Source of the DNA: Allobosea sp. BK604
Lineage (GTDB): Bacteria; Pseudomonadota; Alphaproteobacteria; Rhizobiales; Beijerinckiaceae
DNA: 64,000 bases
Reading direction: 5' to 3'
Assembly: GCF_004341515.1 (NCBI RefSeq)
Contig: NZ_SLZF01000004.1
Span: 496,001-560,000 of the forward strand
A program made the translations under genes and the position numbers. Below the pieces are notes generated by a model that was given only the letters and a program-made list of their open reading frames with translations, made no database searches and had not been told where the DNA came from. Each line of letters starts with the position of its first letter. Within the stretch, counting starts at the first letter, position 1. Shown piece by piece: positions 16,539 to 24,857 of this stretch.

Positions 16539-18053
16539 ATGCTGCACGCTTCCCCCGATCTGCTGCCCTCGCTCTATGATGGCAGCCCGAAAGTCCTGGT
16601 CGCGACGCCTCGAGATCGACCGAGGGGCTTCGTCCCGCCGGCCGATGCCATGCGTTGGCTCGTCGCGGAGACCCTGGATGGCACCGAGTTCGTGCTGTCG
16701 CCCGCGGACGGCGGCAGCGTCGGGCTCGATCGCCGCAGGATCGACCTGCCTCCCACCAATGTCTGGGCCGTCTGGAGCCCGGAGCCGACAATTCCCGTGG
16801 CCGGCCTGGCGGATTGGTGGTCGCGCTCCGGAGGAAAGGGCGCCGAACCGATCTTCGTCAACGGCGACGCCGCAATGCTGCGCAGCGCGCTGATCGAGCG
16901 CTCGCTGGCCGAAGTCGCTCGCCTGACACGGCTGAACCAGTCGCTGATCGAGGATCTCGCAGCCCTGCGTGAAAGCTGGGCGCACGCCATCCGCATCCCG
17001 CCCGAACTCGAGGAGCTGCTGGCCAACCTTCGCGCTGCCCCGCCACGCCTCGTCTTCGAGACGCCGGCAGCCAATGGCGGAGCGGCTGTTCCGAGGGTCG
17101 AGGATGGCGGTCCGTCAGCGTATCTTCGTCAGCGCCTGCCCATGGGTGCGCGCGGCTTTCTCGGCATCGATCTGCACCTCGCCGCGCCGGGCCTTGGCGA
17201 TGGCTTCCTCGAAGCGACGCTGGTCGTTCTGGAGACGGAAGCGGAATTGGCACGGTGGCGCATGCCTTATCGCGAACTGGAGGCTGGCTGGGTGCCCCTG
17301 CGATTGCCATCCGCATCGGCCCTGACCTGGCGTGGGCTCGAGCTGCGCATCCAGGCCGCCGGCGGGACGACAGCGCCGCGCCTCTCCTGTGCCCCGGTCG
17401 GTCTGCTCCGAGACTATGCCTGCGTGGCGTCGGCGGGGGAGGTTCCGCGCGAGGCGATGCTGGAATTCAGGCTCTGGGGCGGCATCCCCGATCTGAAGAC
17501 GCAAACAGGGGGCGCTGCTCTGCCGGCCAATCCGGCGATCGCGATCCCCGACCAGGTGATCGCAACCATGCGGTCGACCCGGGATCTGACCTGGGCCTAC
17601 CCATATTTCGGCTATCTCGACCGGGGCAGGGTGCTGCTGCGCCCGTTGAAGGCGTCGCCGGCATCGGCAGCCTGCGTCAGCCTGCCGGCCAAGCCGGGCC
17701 TCGCAGCACTGTCCTGCGAAGCCATGATCGACGATGGGCTCTGCAAGACGCGGCTGCTGGTCCGCCTCGTCGCAACCCGCCCGGGCCATGCTGTGGAGGA
17801 TGCGGAGCACGGCATCGGTGTTCTCGCCGCGAGCGAATGGATCGAGCTCGCTGAGCCGCTCAAGCCCTTTGGCCTGACGGCCCGCCTGCCAGAGTCGGAA
17901 TCGGGACCTGTCGACCTGCATGTCTTCTCGCGCTTGCCGGAGGGCGGAAAGCTGGACCACGGCCGGGTCATCTTCAGCCGCTTCGCAGCCGAGCTCGACG
18001 AACGGGCAGCCTCGAGGCGCCCCCCGATCATGCCCGTGGCGAAGCCGGATTGA
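16539..18053 (+). CDS. Unrecognised protein of glycan cluster (504 residues)
   Basis: 504 residues. The ATG at 16539 follows GGGAGAAGG; the in-frame 16353 start lies within the glycosyltransferase gene. There is no signal peptide or membrane segment. I do not recognise it securely; it may belong to the DUF6212-type family found beside glycosyltransferases, but this is from memory and unverified. The N-terminal 150 residues have an alpha/beta feel (PKVLVATPRDRP, WAVWSPEPTIP), then a helix-rich segment about 115-155, then a beta-rich C-terminal half with repeated short hydrophobic strands. It is 35 bp after the glycosyltransferase, so co-transcribed. A role as a glycan-binding or assembly partner is possible but unsupported. 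Confidence 0.7.
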   Translation: MLHASPDLLPSLYDGSPKVLVATPRDRPRGFVPPADAMRWLVAETLDGTEFVLSPADGGSVGLDRRRIDLPPTNVWAVWSPEPTIPVAGLADWWSRSGGKGAEPIFVNGDAAMLRSALIERSLAEVARLTRLNQSLIEDLAALRESWAHAIRIPPELEELLANLRAAPPRLVFETPAANGGAAVPRVEDGGPSAYLRQRLPMGARGFLGIDLHLAAPGLGDGFLEATLVVLETEAELARWRMPYRELEAGWVPLRLPSASALTWRGLELRIQAAGGTTAPRLSCAPVGLLRDYACVASAGEVPREAMLEFRLWGGIPDLKTQTGGAALPANPAIAIPDQVIATMRSTRDLTWAYPYFGYLDRGRVLLRPLKASPASAACVSLPAKPGLAALSCEAMIDDGLCKTRLLVRLVATRPGHAVEDAEHGIGVLAASEWIELAEPLKPFGLTARLPESESGPVDLHVFSRLPEGGKLDHGRVIFSRFAAELDERAASRRPPIMPVAKPD

Positions 18054-18056
18054 CGT

Positions 18057-18156
18057 AGAGTGTTTTCGCGGTTCTCCCAAGCGCGAGAACACTCTATCCC
18101 TTTGTTTCAACGCATTTTCTTTGCGCGAACCGGTATCCACGTCACTCGAAGATGCT
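18057..18156. repeat. 100-bp dispersed repeat, copy 2 (divergent)
   Basis: Begins 4 bp after the end of the 504-residue protein gene, in the same orientation as copy 3 (44197-44296) and opposite to copy 1. The segment TTTCAACGCATTTTCTTTGC and the right part GCGAACCGGTATCCAC match the other copies with small changes, while the left end has an extra inverted pair AGAGTGTT/AACACTCT (18057-18064 and 18088-18095) replacing the usual start. It is the most divergent of the three copies. Confidence 0.75.
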
Positions 18157-18264
18157 GTAAGTTCGGTCCTGCCGCGACGTGCTCGCGGCAGGGCGTGCTG
18201 GCATAAACGTGATGAGCCTGGCCAAGCTTGACTTGGCCATCTTTGCATTACACTCGTTAAAAGC

Positions 18265-18294
18265 GGCGCGACTCCCATATGGGGAGCGCGCCGG
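18265..18294 (+). promoter_or_regulatory. Leader hairpin upstream of the cytochrome gene
   Basis: A strong dyad: CGGCGCG (18265-18271) pairs with CGCGCCG (18288-18294), and CTCCC (18273-18277) pairs with GGGAG (18283-18287), with one bulged A and an ATATG loop. It ends 36 bp before the cytochrome ATG and is not followed by a T run, so it is either a terminator-like end for the upstream glycan operon or a leader structure for the molybdenum hydroxylase operon. Position alone cannot decide. Confidence 0.5.
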
Positions 18295-18330
18295 GCTACG
18301 ACTAACGCTGGATCGGAGGATCCTGAGGCG

Positions 18331-19716
18331 ATGATGGCATTGCGGGCCATTTGCATTGTTGCCGTCATTGGCTTCGCCGGCTTCCTGGCTTTCGCCTGGC
18401 GCTCCGAAATCCCGCCCGAGCAGCCGAATGCACGCCCCGCCTTTGACCCCGCTCTCGTCGCCAAGGGCGCGCAACTGGCCGCGGTCGGCAATTGCATCGC
18501 CTGTCATACGGTGCCGGGCAAGGCGGCCTTCGCCGGCGGGCTCGCCTTGCCGACGCCCTTCGGTACGATCTACTCGACCAACATCACACCCGATGCGGAA
18601 ACGGGCCTGGGCCTGTGGAGCGAAGCCGCCTTCCAGCGCGCGATGCGCCAGGGCGTCGATCGCGAGGGGCGGCATCTCTATCCGGCCTTCCCCTATGACC
18701 ACTACACGCGGGTCACGACGGAAGACAGCCGCGCGCTCTACGCCTTCATCATGAGCCGCGATCCGGTCAAGGCGACGGCGCCGGCCAACGAGCTGCCGTT
18801 TCCGTTCAATGTCAGGCTGATCCTGGCCGGCTGGAAGCTCCTGTTCCTGCGCGAGGGCGAATTGCCACGCGACGCGTCCAAGAGCGAGGCCTGGAACCGC
18901 GGCGCCTATCTCACCGAAGGTCTCGGCCATTGCGGCGCCTGCCACACGCCGCGCAACAGCCTCGGCGCCATGGATGCGAAGCGGCCCTTCGCCGGCGGTG
19001 AAGCAGAGGGCTGGCAGGCCTATGCGATCAACGCGGAATCGCCTGCTCCAGTGCCATGGAGCAAGGACAGCCTGGCCCAGTATCTGCGCCATGGCTGGCA
19101 TCCGAACCATGGCGTCGCCCGCGGCCCGATGGCGGAGGTGACCGGCAATCTCGGGCTGCTGCCCGATGCCGATATCGATGCGATCGCGACCTATGTCGCC
19201 GACATCATGGGCACGCCGTCGCCGCAGCGACAGCAGGAGGCGCAGAAGCGGATCGAGGACGCGTCCCGCCGGCAGCCTCATGTCGCTTCGGCAGCGCTGA
19301 CGCAGGGCGCGGCGGGGGCCGGCACGGCGCGATCGGGGGCAGCGATCTATGCCTCCGCCTGCGCCACCTGCCATGATAGCGGACGGCCACAGCCGTTCGG
19401 CGGATTGTCGTTCCGGCTCAGCAGCGCTGTGAATGCGCCCAATCCCCAGAATATCGTCAATGTCACGCTGTTCGGGCTGCCCCCGGCCGATGGCGAGGCG
19501 GCGCCGGTGATGCCCAGCTTCGCCGGGGTGCTGAGCGACCGGGACATGGTTGCGCTGCTCAACCATTTGCGGGCGCAGTTCACGGACAAGCCGGCCTGGA
19601 CCGGTCTTGAGGACCTGGTGCGCCGGACGCGGACGGGCGAGCACAAGGTGGCCGTCCGCCCGGCCGATGGAATCGAGCGAGCTCCGGCGAATGTCGGTGC
19701 GGAGGAGAGGCGATGA
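18331..19716 (+). CDS. Triheme cytochrome c (electron acceptor of the molybdenum hydroxylase)
   Basis: 461 residues. Three c-type heme motifs are present: CIACH, CGACH and CATCH, near residues 56, 200 and 344. Residues 1-22 are a hydrophobic segment that may be a membrane anchor or signal. This is the layout of the cytochrome subunits of membrane-linked alcohol dehydrogenases and of the cytochromes paired with isoquinoline oxidoreductase-type hydroxylases, which pass electrons to quinone or cytochrome oxidase. The ATG follows GGAGGA by 10 nt. It overlaps the next gene (2Fe-2S subunit) by 4 bp, so the cytochrome is encoded first in a three-gene operon. Confidence 0.9.
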   Translation: MMALRAICIVAVIGFAGFLAFAWRSEIPPEQPNARPAFDPALVAKGAQLAAVGNCIACHTVPGKAAFAGGLALPTPFGTIYSTNITPDAETGLGLWSEAAFQRAMRQGVDREGRHLYPAFPYDHYTRVTTEDSRALYAFIMSRDPVKATAPANELPFPFNVRLILAGWKLLFLREGELPRDASKSEAWNRGAYLTEGLGHCGACHTPRNSLGAMDAKRPFAGGEAEGWQAYAINAESPAPVPWSKDSLAQYLRHGWHPNHGVARGPMAEVTGNLGLLPDADIDAIATYVADIMGTPSPQRQQEAQKRIEDASRRQPHVASAALTQGAAGAGTARSGAAIYASACATCHDSGRPQPFGGLSFRLSSAVNAPNPQNIVNVTLFGLPPADGEAAPVMPSFAGVLSDRDMVALLNHLRAQFTDKPAWTGLEDLVRRTRTGEHKVAVRPADGIERAPANVGAEERR

Positions 19717-20210
19717 CGATCGAGCTCACCATCAACGGCAAGAGTCACAAGGTCGAAGCGGATGCCGCGACGCCCTTGCTCTATGTGCTGCGCAACGACC
19801 TCGCCCTGAACGGCGCCAAGTTCGGCTGCGGCCTCGGCCAGTGCGGCGCCTGCACCGTGCTTGTCGACGGCAAGGCGACGCTGTCCTGCATCACACCCAT
19901 TTCGCTTGCGGAAGGGCGGCAGGTCACGACAGTCGAGGGGCTTGGCACGGCGGAGGCGCCCGGGCCGGTCCAGGCCGCCTTCATCGAATTGCAAGCGGCC
20001 CAATGCGGCTACTGCATCCCCGGCATGATGATGAGCGCGCAGGGACTGCTGCAAAGCAATCCCGCGCCGACCGAGACCGAGATCCGCAATGCGCTGCAGA
20101 CCAATCTCTGCCGCTGCGGCACGCATATGCGCATCCTGGCGGCGATCCGCCGGGCGAGCGAGCTGATGCAGGCTTCGCTCGGCCCGGTCGCGAACAAGAG
20201 GGCAGGCTGA
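19713..20210 (+). CDS. (2Fe-2S)-binding subunit of a xanthine dehydrogenase-family oxidoreductase
   Basis: 165 residues, the usual length for IorA/CoxS-type small subunits. The plant-ferredoxin-like N-terminal cluster motif is GCGLGQCGACTVLVDG with the last Cys at LSC; the C-terminal cluster motif is CGYCIPGM with the partner pair at LCRCG. It shuttles electrons from the molybdenum centre to the heme protein. It overlaps the cytochrome gene by 4 bp and the large subunit by one base (TGATG), so translation is coupled. No maturation (XdhC/CoxF-like) gene is present nearby. Confidence 0.95.
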   Translation: MTIELTINGKSHKVEADAATPLLYVLRNDLALNGAKFGCGLGQCGACTVLVDGKATLSCITPISLAEGRQVTTVEGLGTAEAPGPVQAAFIELQAAQCGYCIPGMMMSAQGLLQSNPAPTETEIRNALQTNLCRCGTHMRILAAIRRASELMQASLGPVANKRAG

Positions 20211-22438
20211 TGAACGCTCCCTTGACCGGCGCTCTCACGCGCCGCGGCCTGCTGGCCGGAGCCGGCGGCTTGCTGGTCTCCTTCTCGCTGCTGCCTCACG
20301 CCTTCGCGCAATCGGCCGCGCCGGCGCAACCCCACCTGCCGGGCAGCCTGGAGACGAGCCGCTCGCTCGATGCCTGGATAAGGATCGACCCCAACGGCCA
20401 CATCACCATCTTCACCGGCAAGGCCGAGCTCGGTCAGGGGGTGCGCACGGCGCTCCTGCAGGTGGCGGCGGAGGAGCTCGACGTTCCGCCCGGCGAGCTC
20501 GAGATCATCACCGCCGATACCGCTCGCACGCCCAATGAAGGCTATACGGCGGGCAGCCAGTCGGCCCAGTATAGCGGCACGGCCTTGCGCCATGCGGCCG
20601 CGCAGGTCCGGCAGCTTCTGATCGGAGAGGCGGCCCGGCGTCTCGAACTCGACCCGGGCGTCCTGAAGACGGAAGGCAAGGCCGTACGGGCGCCCGATGG
20701 CCGCTCGCTCGGCTATGGCGAGCTGGTCTCGGACCAGTTCCTGCGCGTCGAGGCGAAGCCCGTCTCCATCCTGAAGAAGCCGGACAGCTACCGCTATATC
20801 GGGCACTCCCTCCCGCGGGTGGATATTCCGGGAAAGGTCACGGGCGGCGAGGTCTATGTGCATGACATGCGCCTTGAAGGCATGCTGCATGCACGCGTCG
20901 TGCGCCCCGCGATCCCCCGCGCTCGCCTGCTCAGTGTGGACTCATCGTCGGTGGAAGCCATGCCCGGCGTCGTCGCCGTTATCCGCGACGGTGATTTCCT
21001 CGCCGTCGTCGCGCAGGGTGAGTTCCAGGCCGTGACCGCAATGCATGCGCTCGCCGGCCTGGCGCGCTGGGAGCGGCGCTATGCGTTGCCGGATCAGGCG
21101 GCGCTTCCCGCCTATCTGCAGAAGAATGAAAGCACTGTCGGAACCGTCTCCGCGAGCGGCGATCCGGACAAGGCGGCGGGCAAGGTCTTCGAGGCGACCT
21201 ATACGCGCCCCTATCAGTTGCATGGCTCGATCGGGCCGTCCTGCGGCGTCGCAGTGCTGAAGGACGGGCAGCTGACGGTCTGGTCGCATACGCAGGGCGT
21301 CTATCCGGATCGCGCCGCCATCGCCGAGATGCTCGGCATGCCGCCGAACAAGGTCCGCGTCATCCATCGTGAAGGCGCCGGCTGCTATGGCCATAACGGC
21401 GCCGACGATGCTGCCGCCGATGCCGCGCTGATCGCGTCGAAACTGCCTGGGCGCCCGATCCGGCTCCTGTGGATGCGCGACCAGGAGCATGCAGGCGAGC
21501 CGTTCGGAGCGCCGATGCTGATGAAGATCCGCGCCACGCTCGGCGATGACGGGCGCATCGCCGGCTGGAATTACGATCTCTGGAGCAACGACCACAACAC
21601 GCGGCCGGGCGGGGCGCGCTCACTGCTGGCGGCGCAGGCGAAGGAGAACCCGTTCCCGCCGCCGGTGCCGAAGCTGGCGATCACACCCAACGGCAATGGC
21701 GACCGCAACGCCAACCCGCTCTACGACCTGCCGAACAAACGCGTGCTCTGGCACTATGTCGAGGACATGCCGCTGCGCATCTCGGCGCTCAGAGGGCTCG
21801 GCGCCTATGCGAATGTCGTCGCGATCGAGAGCTCGATCGACGAGCTCGCGCTCATGGCCAATGCCGATCCCGTCGAGTTCCGGCTGCGGCATCTCAGCGA
21901 TCCGCGGGCGCGCGATGTCGTGGAGCTTGCCGCCAAGCGCTTCGGTTGGTCGAATGAGAAGCTTCCGCCGCATCGCGGCCGCGGCTTCGCCTTCGCCAAA
22001 TACAAGAACCTCGCCGCCTATCTCGCCATCGCGGCCGAGGTCGAGATCGAACGCGAGACAGGGCGCGTGCGCCTCGTGCGTGCGGTGTCCGCGATCGATA
22101 CCGGCGAGGCGATCAACCCGGACGGCATCATCAACCAGACCGAGGGCGGCATCCTGCAGGCGACGAGCTGGACGCTCTACGAGGCCGTGACCTTCGACGA
22201 GAACGAAGTGACGAGCACGGACTGGTCGAGCTACCCGATCCTGCGGTTCTCGAGCGTGCCGGACAAGGTCGAGGTGCATGTGATCAACCGGCCCGGCCTG
22301 CCATTCCTCGGCACGGCAGAGGCGGCGCAGGGGCCGACCGGAGCCGCGCTCGCCAACGCCGTCAGGCATGCGACCGGCAGGCGGATCTACGACTTGCCGC
22401 TGAGCCGCCAACGGGTGAAGCAGGCGATCGGCATCTGA
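20210..22438 (+). CDS. Molybdenum hydroxylase large subunit (isoquinoline 1-oxidoreductase beta-like)
   Basis: 742 residues. The N-terminus carries a twin-arginine signal (TRRGLLAGAG, hydrophobic stretch, AFA-Q), so the folded enzyme is probably exported. The rest is the molybdopterin-binding large subunit: GQGVRTALLQVAAEELDV (core LGQGVRTA) near residue 78, the GCYGHNGADDAAADA block, GEAINPDG and the C-terminal FLGTAEAAQGPTGAA, whose Glu is the conserved catalytic base of the xanthine oxidase family. Relatives hydroxylate isoquinoline, nicotinate or aldehydes. The start is fixed by overlap with the 2Fe-2S gene; an in-frame upstream stretch to 19550 is excluded. Substrate unknown. Confidence 0.92.
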   Translation: MNAPLTGALTRRGLLAGAGGLLVSFSLLPHAFAQSAAPAQPHLPGSLETSRSLDAWIRIDPNGHITIFTGKAELGQGVRTALLQVAAEELDVPPGELEIITADTARTPNEGYTAGSQSAQYSGTALRHAAAQVRQLLIGEAARRLELDPGVLKTEGKAVRAPDGRSLGYGELVSDQFLRVEAKPVSILKKPDSYRYIGHSLPRVDIPGKVTGGEVYVHDMRLEGMLHARVVRPAIPRARLLSVDSSSVEAMPGVVAVIRDGDFLAVVAQGEFQAVTAMHALAGLARWERRYALPDQAALPAYLQKNESTVGTVSASGDPDKAAGKVFEATYTRPYQLHGSIGPSCGVAVLKDGQLTVWSHTQGVYPDRAAIAEMLGMPPNKVRVIHREGAGCYGHNGADDAAADAALIASKLPGRPIRLLWMRDQEHAGEPFGAPMLMKIRATLGDDGRIAGWNYDLWSNDHNTRPGGARSLLAAQAKENPFPPPVPKLAITPNGNGDRNANPLYDLPNKRVLWHYVEDMPLRISALRGLGAYANVVAIESSIDELALMANADPVEFRLRHLSDPRARDVVELAAKRFGWSNEKLPPHRGRGFAFAKYKNLAAYLAIAAEVEIERETGRVRLVRAVSAIDTGEAINPDGIINQTEGGILQATSWTLYEAVTFDENEVTSTDWSSYPILRFSSVPDKVEVHVINRPGLPFLGTAEAAQGPTGAALANAVRHATGRRIYDLPLSRQRVKQAIGI

Positions 22439-22475
22439 GCCAGCGTCGGAGCGACCGGTTGCGTGCAACGCAACG

Positions 22476-22506
22476 GCACCGGCATCCGTAACTCGGATGC
22501 CGGTGC
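22476..22506. terminator. Bidirectional terminator hairpin between convergent genes
   Basis: Perfect 13-bp stem: GCACCGGCATCCG (22476-22488) and CGGATGCCGGTGC (22494-22506) with a TAACT loop. It lies in the 101-bp gap between the hydroxylase stop and the convergent phthalate decarboxylase-like stop. There is no T run, but the stem is long and GC-rich and its position fits a shared terminator. Confidence 0.75.
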
Positions 22507-22539
22507 GATCATCTGCGCCGGCGGGCCGGACGTGGGCGT

Positions 22540-23541
22540 TCAGCGCTTCTCCTGCGACTGAAGGAAGTCCGCGAAATACTCGTCCACGCTGATCGACCGG
22601 CCAATGATCCCGGCGTCGAGCGCCTGGTTGATGAAGGCCTGGACGGCCTTCCTGTTGGCCTCCGTGAGCCCGTGTCCATAGGGGTTGGAGCCGAGAAGAT
22701 CCGCCGTCTTGTCCAGCTCGGCCTCCATCCAGGGGAATGCGTCGGGGAAGCCGCGCTGGGAAGCGTCGAAACTGCCATTGGCGGCGGCGAAAGCGTCGGT
22801 CAGGCTGCGTGCGATCCAGGGCGCGCGCTCCCAGAGCGAGCGTCTGAGGACGACGATATGCATCATCGGGAAAATGCCGGTGCTGCGATAATAATCGGTC
22901 TCGGCCGCGCGGAAATCGGGGAACAGCCGCACGATCGGCCCTTTGTCCGCATCAAGCAGTTTTGGGCGCGGCGGGCTCCACATCGCATCGATTTCGCCGG
23001 CGACGAGCATTTCCGCGAGGAAGCGGCCGGCGGGGGCAGGGCGAACATGGTTCGGAAGCTCCGCCACTTGCGCCGCCTGCTGCGTCTCGCCCGGGATCTC
23101 GATATCGCCGACATGCCATTCGACGGATTCGAGCGGGACGCCCATGGCGACCTGCGCGTGCCGGTACCAGATGCCGCCGCTGGCGAACCAATTGTACAGG
23201 CCAAGCCGCTTCCCGATCAGGTCCTTCGGCGATCGGACCGGCCCATCCTTGCGGACATAGATGTCCCGCATGGTGAAGCCGCGCAGGATGAAAACGGGCA
23301 GGGCGACGAAGCTACGGTCGCCCGTCTCGACCCGGCGCAGATGAGCACCCATCGAGCTTTCGCCACCGTCGAACTCAGTCGCGATCGTGGCGCGGCGCAG
23401 CAGATCGGCGCGGAGCGGCCAGGAGCCGCCACGCCCGATCGTCAGGGAAAGGTCGATGCCGGCGGGCTTCACCGCCCCGCTCGCGAGCGGCATGACGCGC
23501 GCGTAATCGGCGCAGGCGAGGCGAACAGAAATCTCGGTCAT
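22540..23541 (-). CDS. 4,5-dihydroxyphthalate decarboxylase-like / periplasmic-binding-fold protein
   Basis: 333 residues with a periplasmic-binding-like fold but no signal peptide, so predicted cytoplasmic. The start resembles Pht5-type decarboxylases (VRLACADYARVMPLASG), the middle contains RDIYVRKDGPVRSPKDLIGKR, cited by LIGKRLGLYNW, and later IPGETQQAAQVAELP. Characterised relatives remove a carboxyl from 4,5-dihydroxyphthalate; others are uncharacterised aromatic-compound proteins. It starts immediately after the LacI stop (TGA followed by ATG), so it is co-translated with the regulator, divergent from the peptide-binding gene. The substrate is unconfirmed, and no dioxygenase is nearby. 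Confidence 0.72.
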   Translation of the reverse strand: MTEISVRLACADYARVMPLASGAVKPAGIDLSLTIGRGGSWPLRADLLRRATIATEFDGGESSMGAHLRRVETGDRSFVALPVFILRGFTMRDIYVRKDGPVRSPKDLIGKRLGLYNWFASGGIWYRHAQVAMGVPLESVEWHVGDIEIPGETQQAAQVAELPNHVRPAPAGRFLAEMLVAGEIDAMWSPPRPKLLDADKGPIVRLFPDFRAAETDYYRSTGIFPMMHIVVLRRSLWERAPWIARSLTDAFAAANGSFDASQRGFPDAFPWMEAELDKTADLLGSNPYGHGLTEANRKAVQAFINQALDAGIIGRSISVDEYFADFLQSQEKR

Positions 23542-24645
23542 TCAAACAGGCTCCGGTTCTGCTGGGGCATGGGCGGTCTGCAAGCCGTTCGAGAGGATGA
23601 TCTCGAAAGGAAGGATGCTGTCGAAGGGACCGGATGCCTTGCTCTCGTCGTAGAAGGCGTTGAGCGCGTCCACGACCGCGGGTCCGAACAGCTCGTAGGG
23701 CGAGCGGACCGTGCTGAGCCAGGGGGCAAGGAACTCGTTCATCGGATTGCCGTCGAAGCCGAAGATCGTCGAGTCGCGCGGCAGGCTCAGGCCGATCTCG
23801 AAGCAATGTCGGGCCACGCCATAGGCGATCTCGTCGGTCGTGCAGAAGATCGCCCGCGGCGGCGCGTCCGCCGAGATGTGCGTCTTCGCGAGCTGATAGG
23901 CCGAATCCCGCCGGCGCGTGGAGACGTCGATCTCGGGGAGGGGACAATCTGCCCCCGCCAGCTCCTGGAACCTGCGCTGGAAGGAGGTGACGCGGTCGCG
24001 GCTTGCCGATGATTTGAGGGGGGCGTGGAAGATCCAGGCGCCTTGGTGATGCTGCGAGAACAGGTATTCCGCGACCTCGCTGGCGGCGCGCACGTTGTCG
24101 ATACCGACATGCCGCGCCGGGACATCATAGGGGCAGCGCCGGTTGACGAAGACGAGCGGCTCGTTCGACTTCAGGCTCTGCTCGAGCTCCGGGCTCTGGA
24201 CGGCGCCGAGCATGACGACGCCGAAGACCTGCAGGGCCCTCATCTCCCGGAGCATGGCATCCTGCTGATCCGGGTCTTCGCCGGTATTGGCGAGGACCAT
24301 GACGAGCCCCTGGTCGCGCAACGCCCGCTCGATCGATCCGGAAATCAGCGCGTGGTAGGCGTTGCCGAGATCGGGCGCCAGGACGCCGACAATATGGCTG
24401 CGCTGCTGGCGCAAGGCCCTGCCGGCACGAGACGGCAGATAGGACAGGGTCTCGACGGCCTTGAGCACGCGCTCGCGCGTCGCTGGCGAAGCCTTGTTGG
24501 GGACGTTGTTGATCACCCGTGAGACGGTCGCCGTGGACACACCGGCAAGACGCGCGACCTCCTCGATGGAGGCGGCCGATGCCTGAGGCGCTTTTGGATC
24601 CCTGGTCGCGATGCTGATCTTGGGCTTGGCCGGCTTCGATGGCAT
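23542..24645 (-). CDS. LacI-family transcriptional regulator
   Basis: 367 residues. An extended N-terminal Lys/Pro/Ala segment precedes the helix-turn-helix (EEVARLAGVSTATVSRVINN) at about residues 28-47, followed by a periplasmic-binding-like effector domain (IVGVLAPDLGNAYHALISG to STIFGFDGNP). LacI proteins repress until a small ligand binds. Its promoter-facing intergenic region holds a perfect 18-bp palindrome placed immediately after the -10 of the divergent binding-protein gene. It ends directly before the phthalate decarboxylase-like ATG. The likely effector is a product of that pathway or a peptide, but neither is shown. Confidence 0.93.
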   Translation of the reverse strand: MPSKPAKPKISIATRDPKAPQASAASIEEVARLAGVSTATVSRVINNVPNKASPATRERVLKAVETLSYLPSRAGRALRQQRSHIVGVLAPDLGNAYHALISGSIERALRDQGLVMVLANTGEDPDQQDAMLREMRALQVFGVVMLGAVQSPELEQSLKSNEPLVFVNRRCPYDVPARHVGIDNVRAASEVAEYLFSQHHQGAWIFHAPLKSSASRDRVTSFQRRFQELAGADCPLPEIDVSTRRRDSAYQLAKTHISADAPPRAIFCTTDEIAYGVARHCFEIGLSLPRDSTIFGFDGNPMNEFLAPWLSTVRSPYELFGPAVVDALNAFYDESKASGPFDSILPFEIILSNGLQTAHAPAEPEPV

Positions 24646-24685
24646 TCGCTTCGGTCTCGCAGCGATGACGGGCGCGCGCTCATAG

Positions 24686-24715
24686 TTGACACGGCCGGCC
24701 CAGTATGACTACGAT
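24686..24715 (+). promoter_or_regulatory. Candidate sigma-70 promoter for the peptide-binding gene
   Basis: TTGACA at 24686-24691 is a perfect -35 consensus. An 18-bp spacer leads to TACGAT at 24710-24715, a fair -10. The start point would fall at about 24722, inside the LacI operator palindrome, so repressor binding would block initiation. Derived from consensus matching by eye only. Confidence 0.6.
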
Positions 24716-24717
24716 TA

Positions 24718-24735
24718 AGGGTAATCGATTACCCT
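24718..24735. promoter_or_regulatory. Perfect 18-bp LacI-type operator
   Basis: AGGGTAATCGATTACCCT is its own reverse complement and has the central CG typical of LacI/GalR sites. It lies in the divergent region between the LacI regulator (23542-24645) and the OppA-like gene (24858), just downstream of a TTGACA/TACGAT promoter. Binding here would repress the rightward gene and perhaps autoregulate the regulator. Confidence 0.82.
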
Positions 24736-24857
24736 GTCAAGTCCCTTCGACTCCCGGATTTCGATGTCAGGCCGAAACCGGGAGTGGCTTGATCTCAAGG
24801 GCGGTCGAGGCGGCCCGGCCGCCAGCCGAACTCTATAAGGAGCGGAGGGGATAGATC

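Noticed and set aside
18230-18260. Sigma-54-like TTGGCC...TTTGCA sequence before the cytochrome gene
   Set aside because: The GG-to-GC spacing is two bases too short for a -24/-12 promoter.
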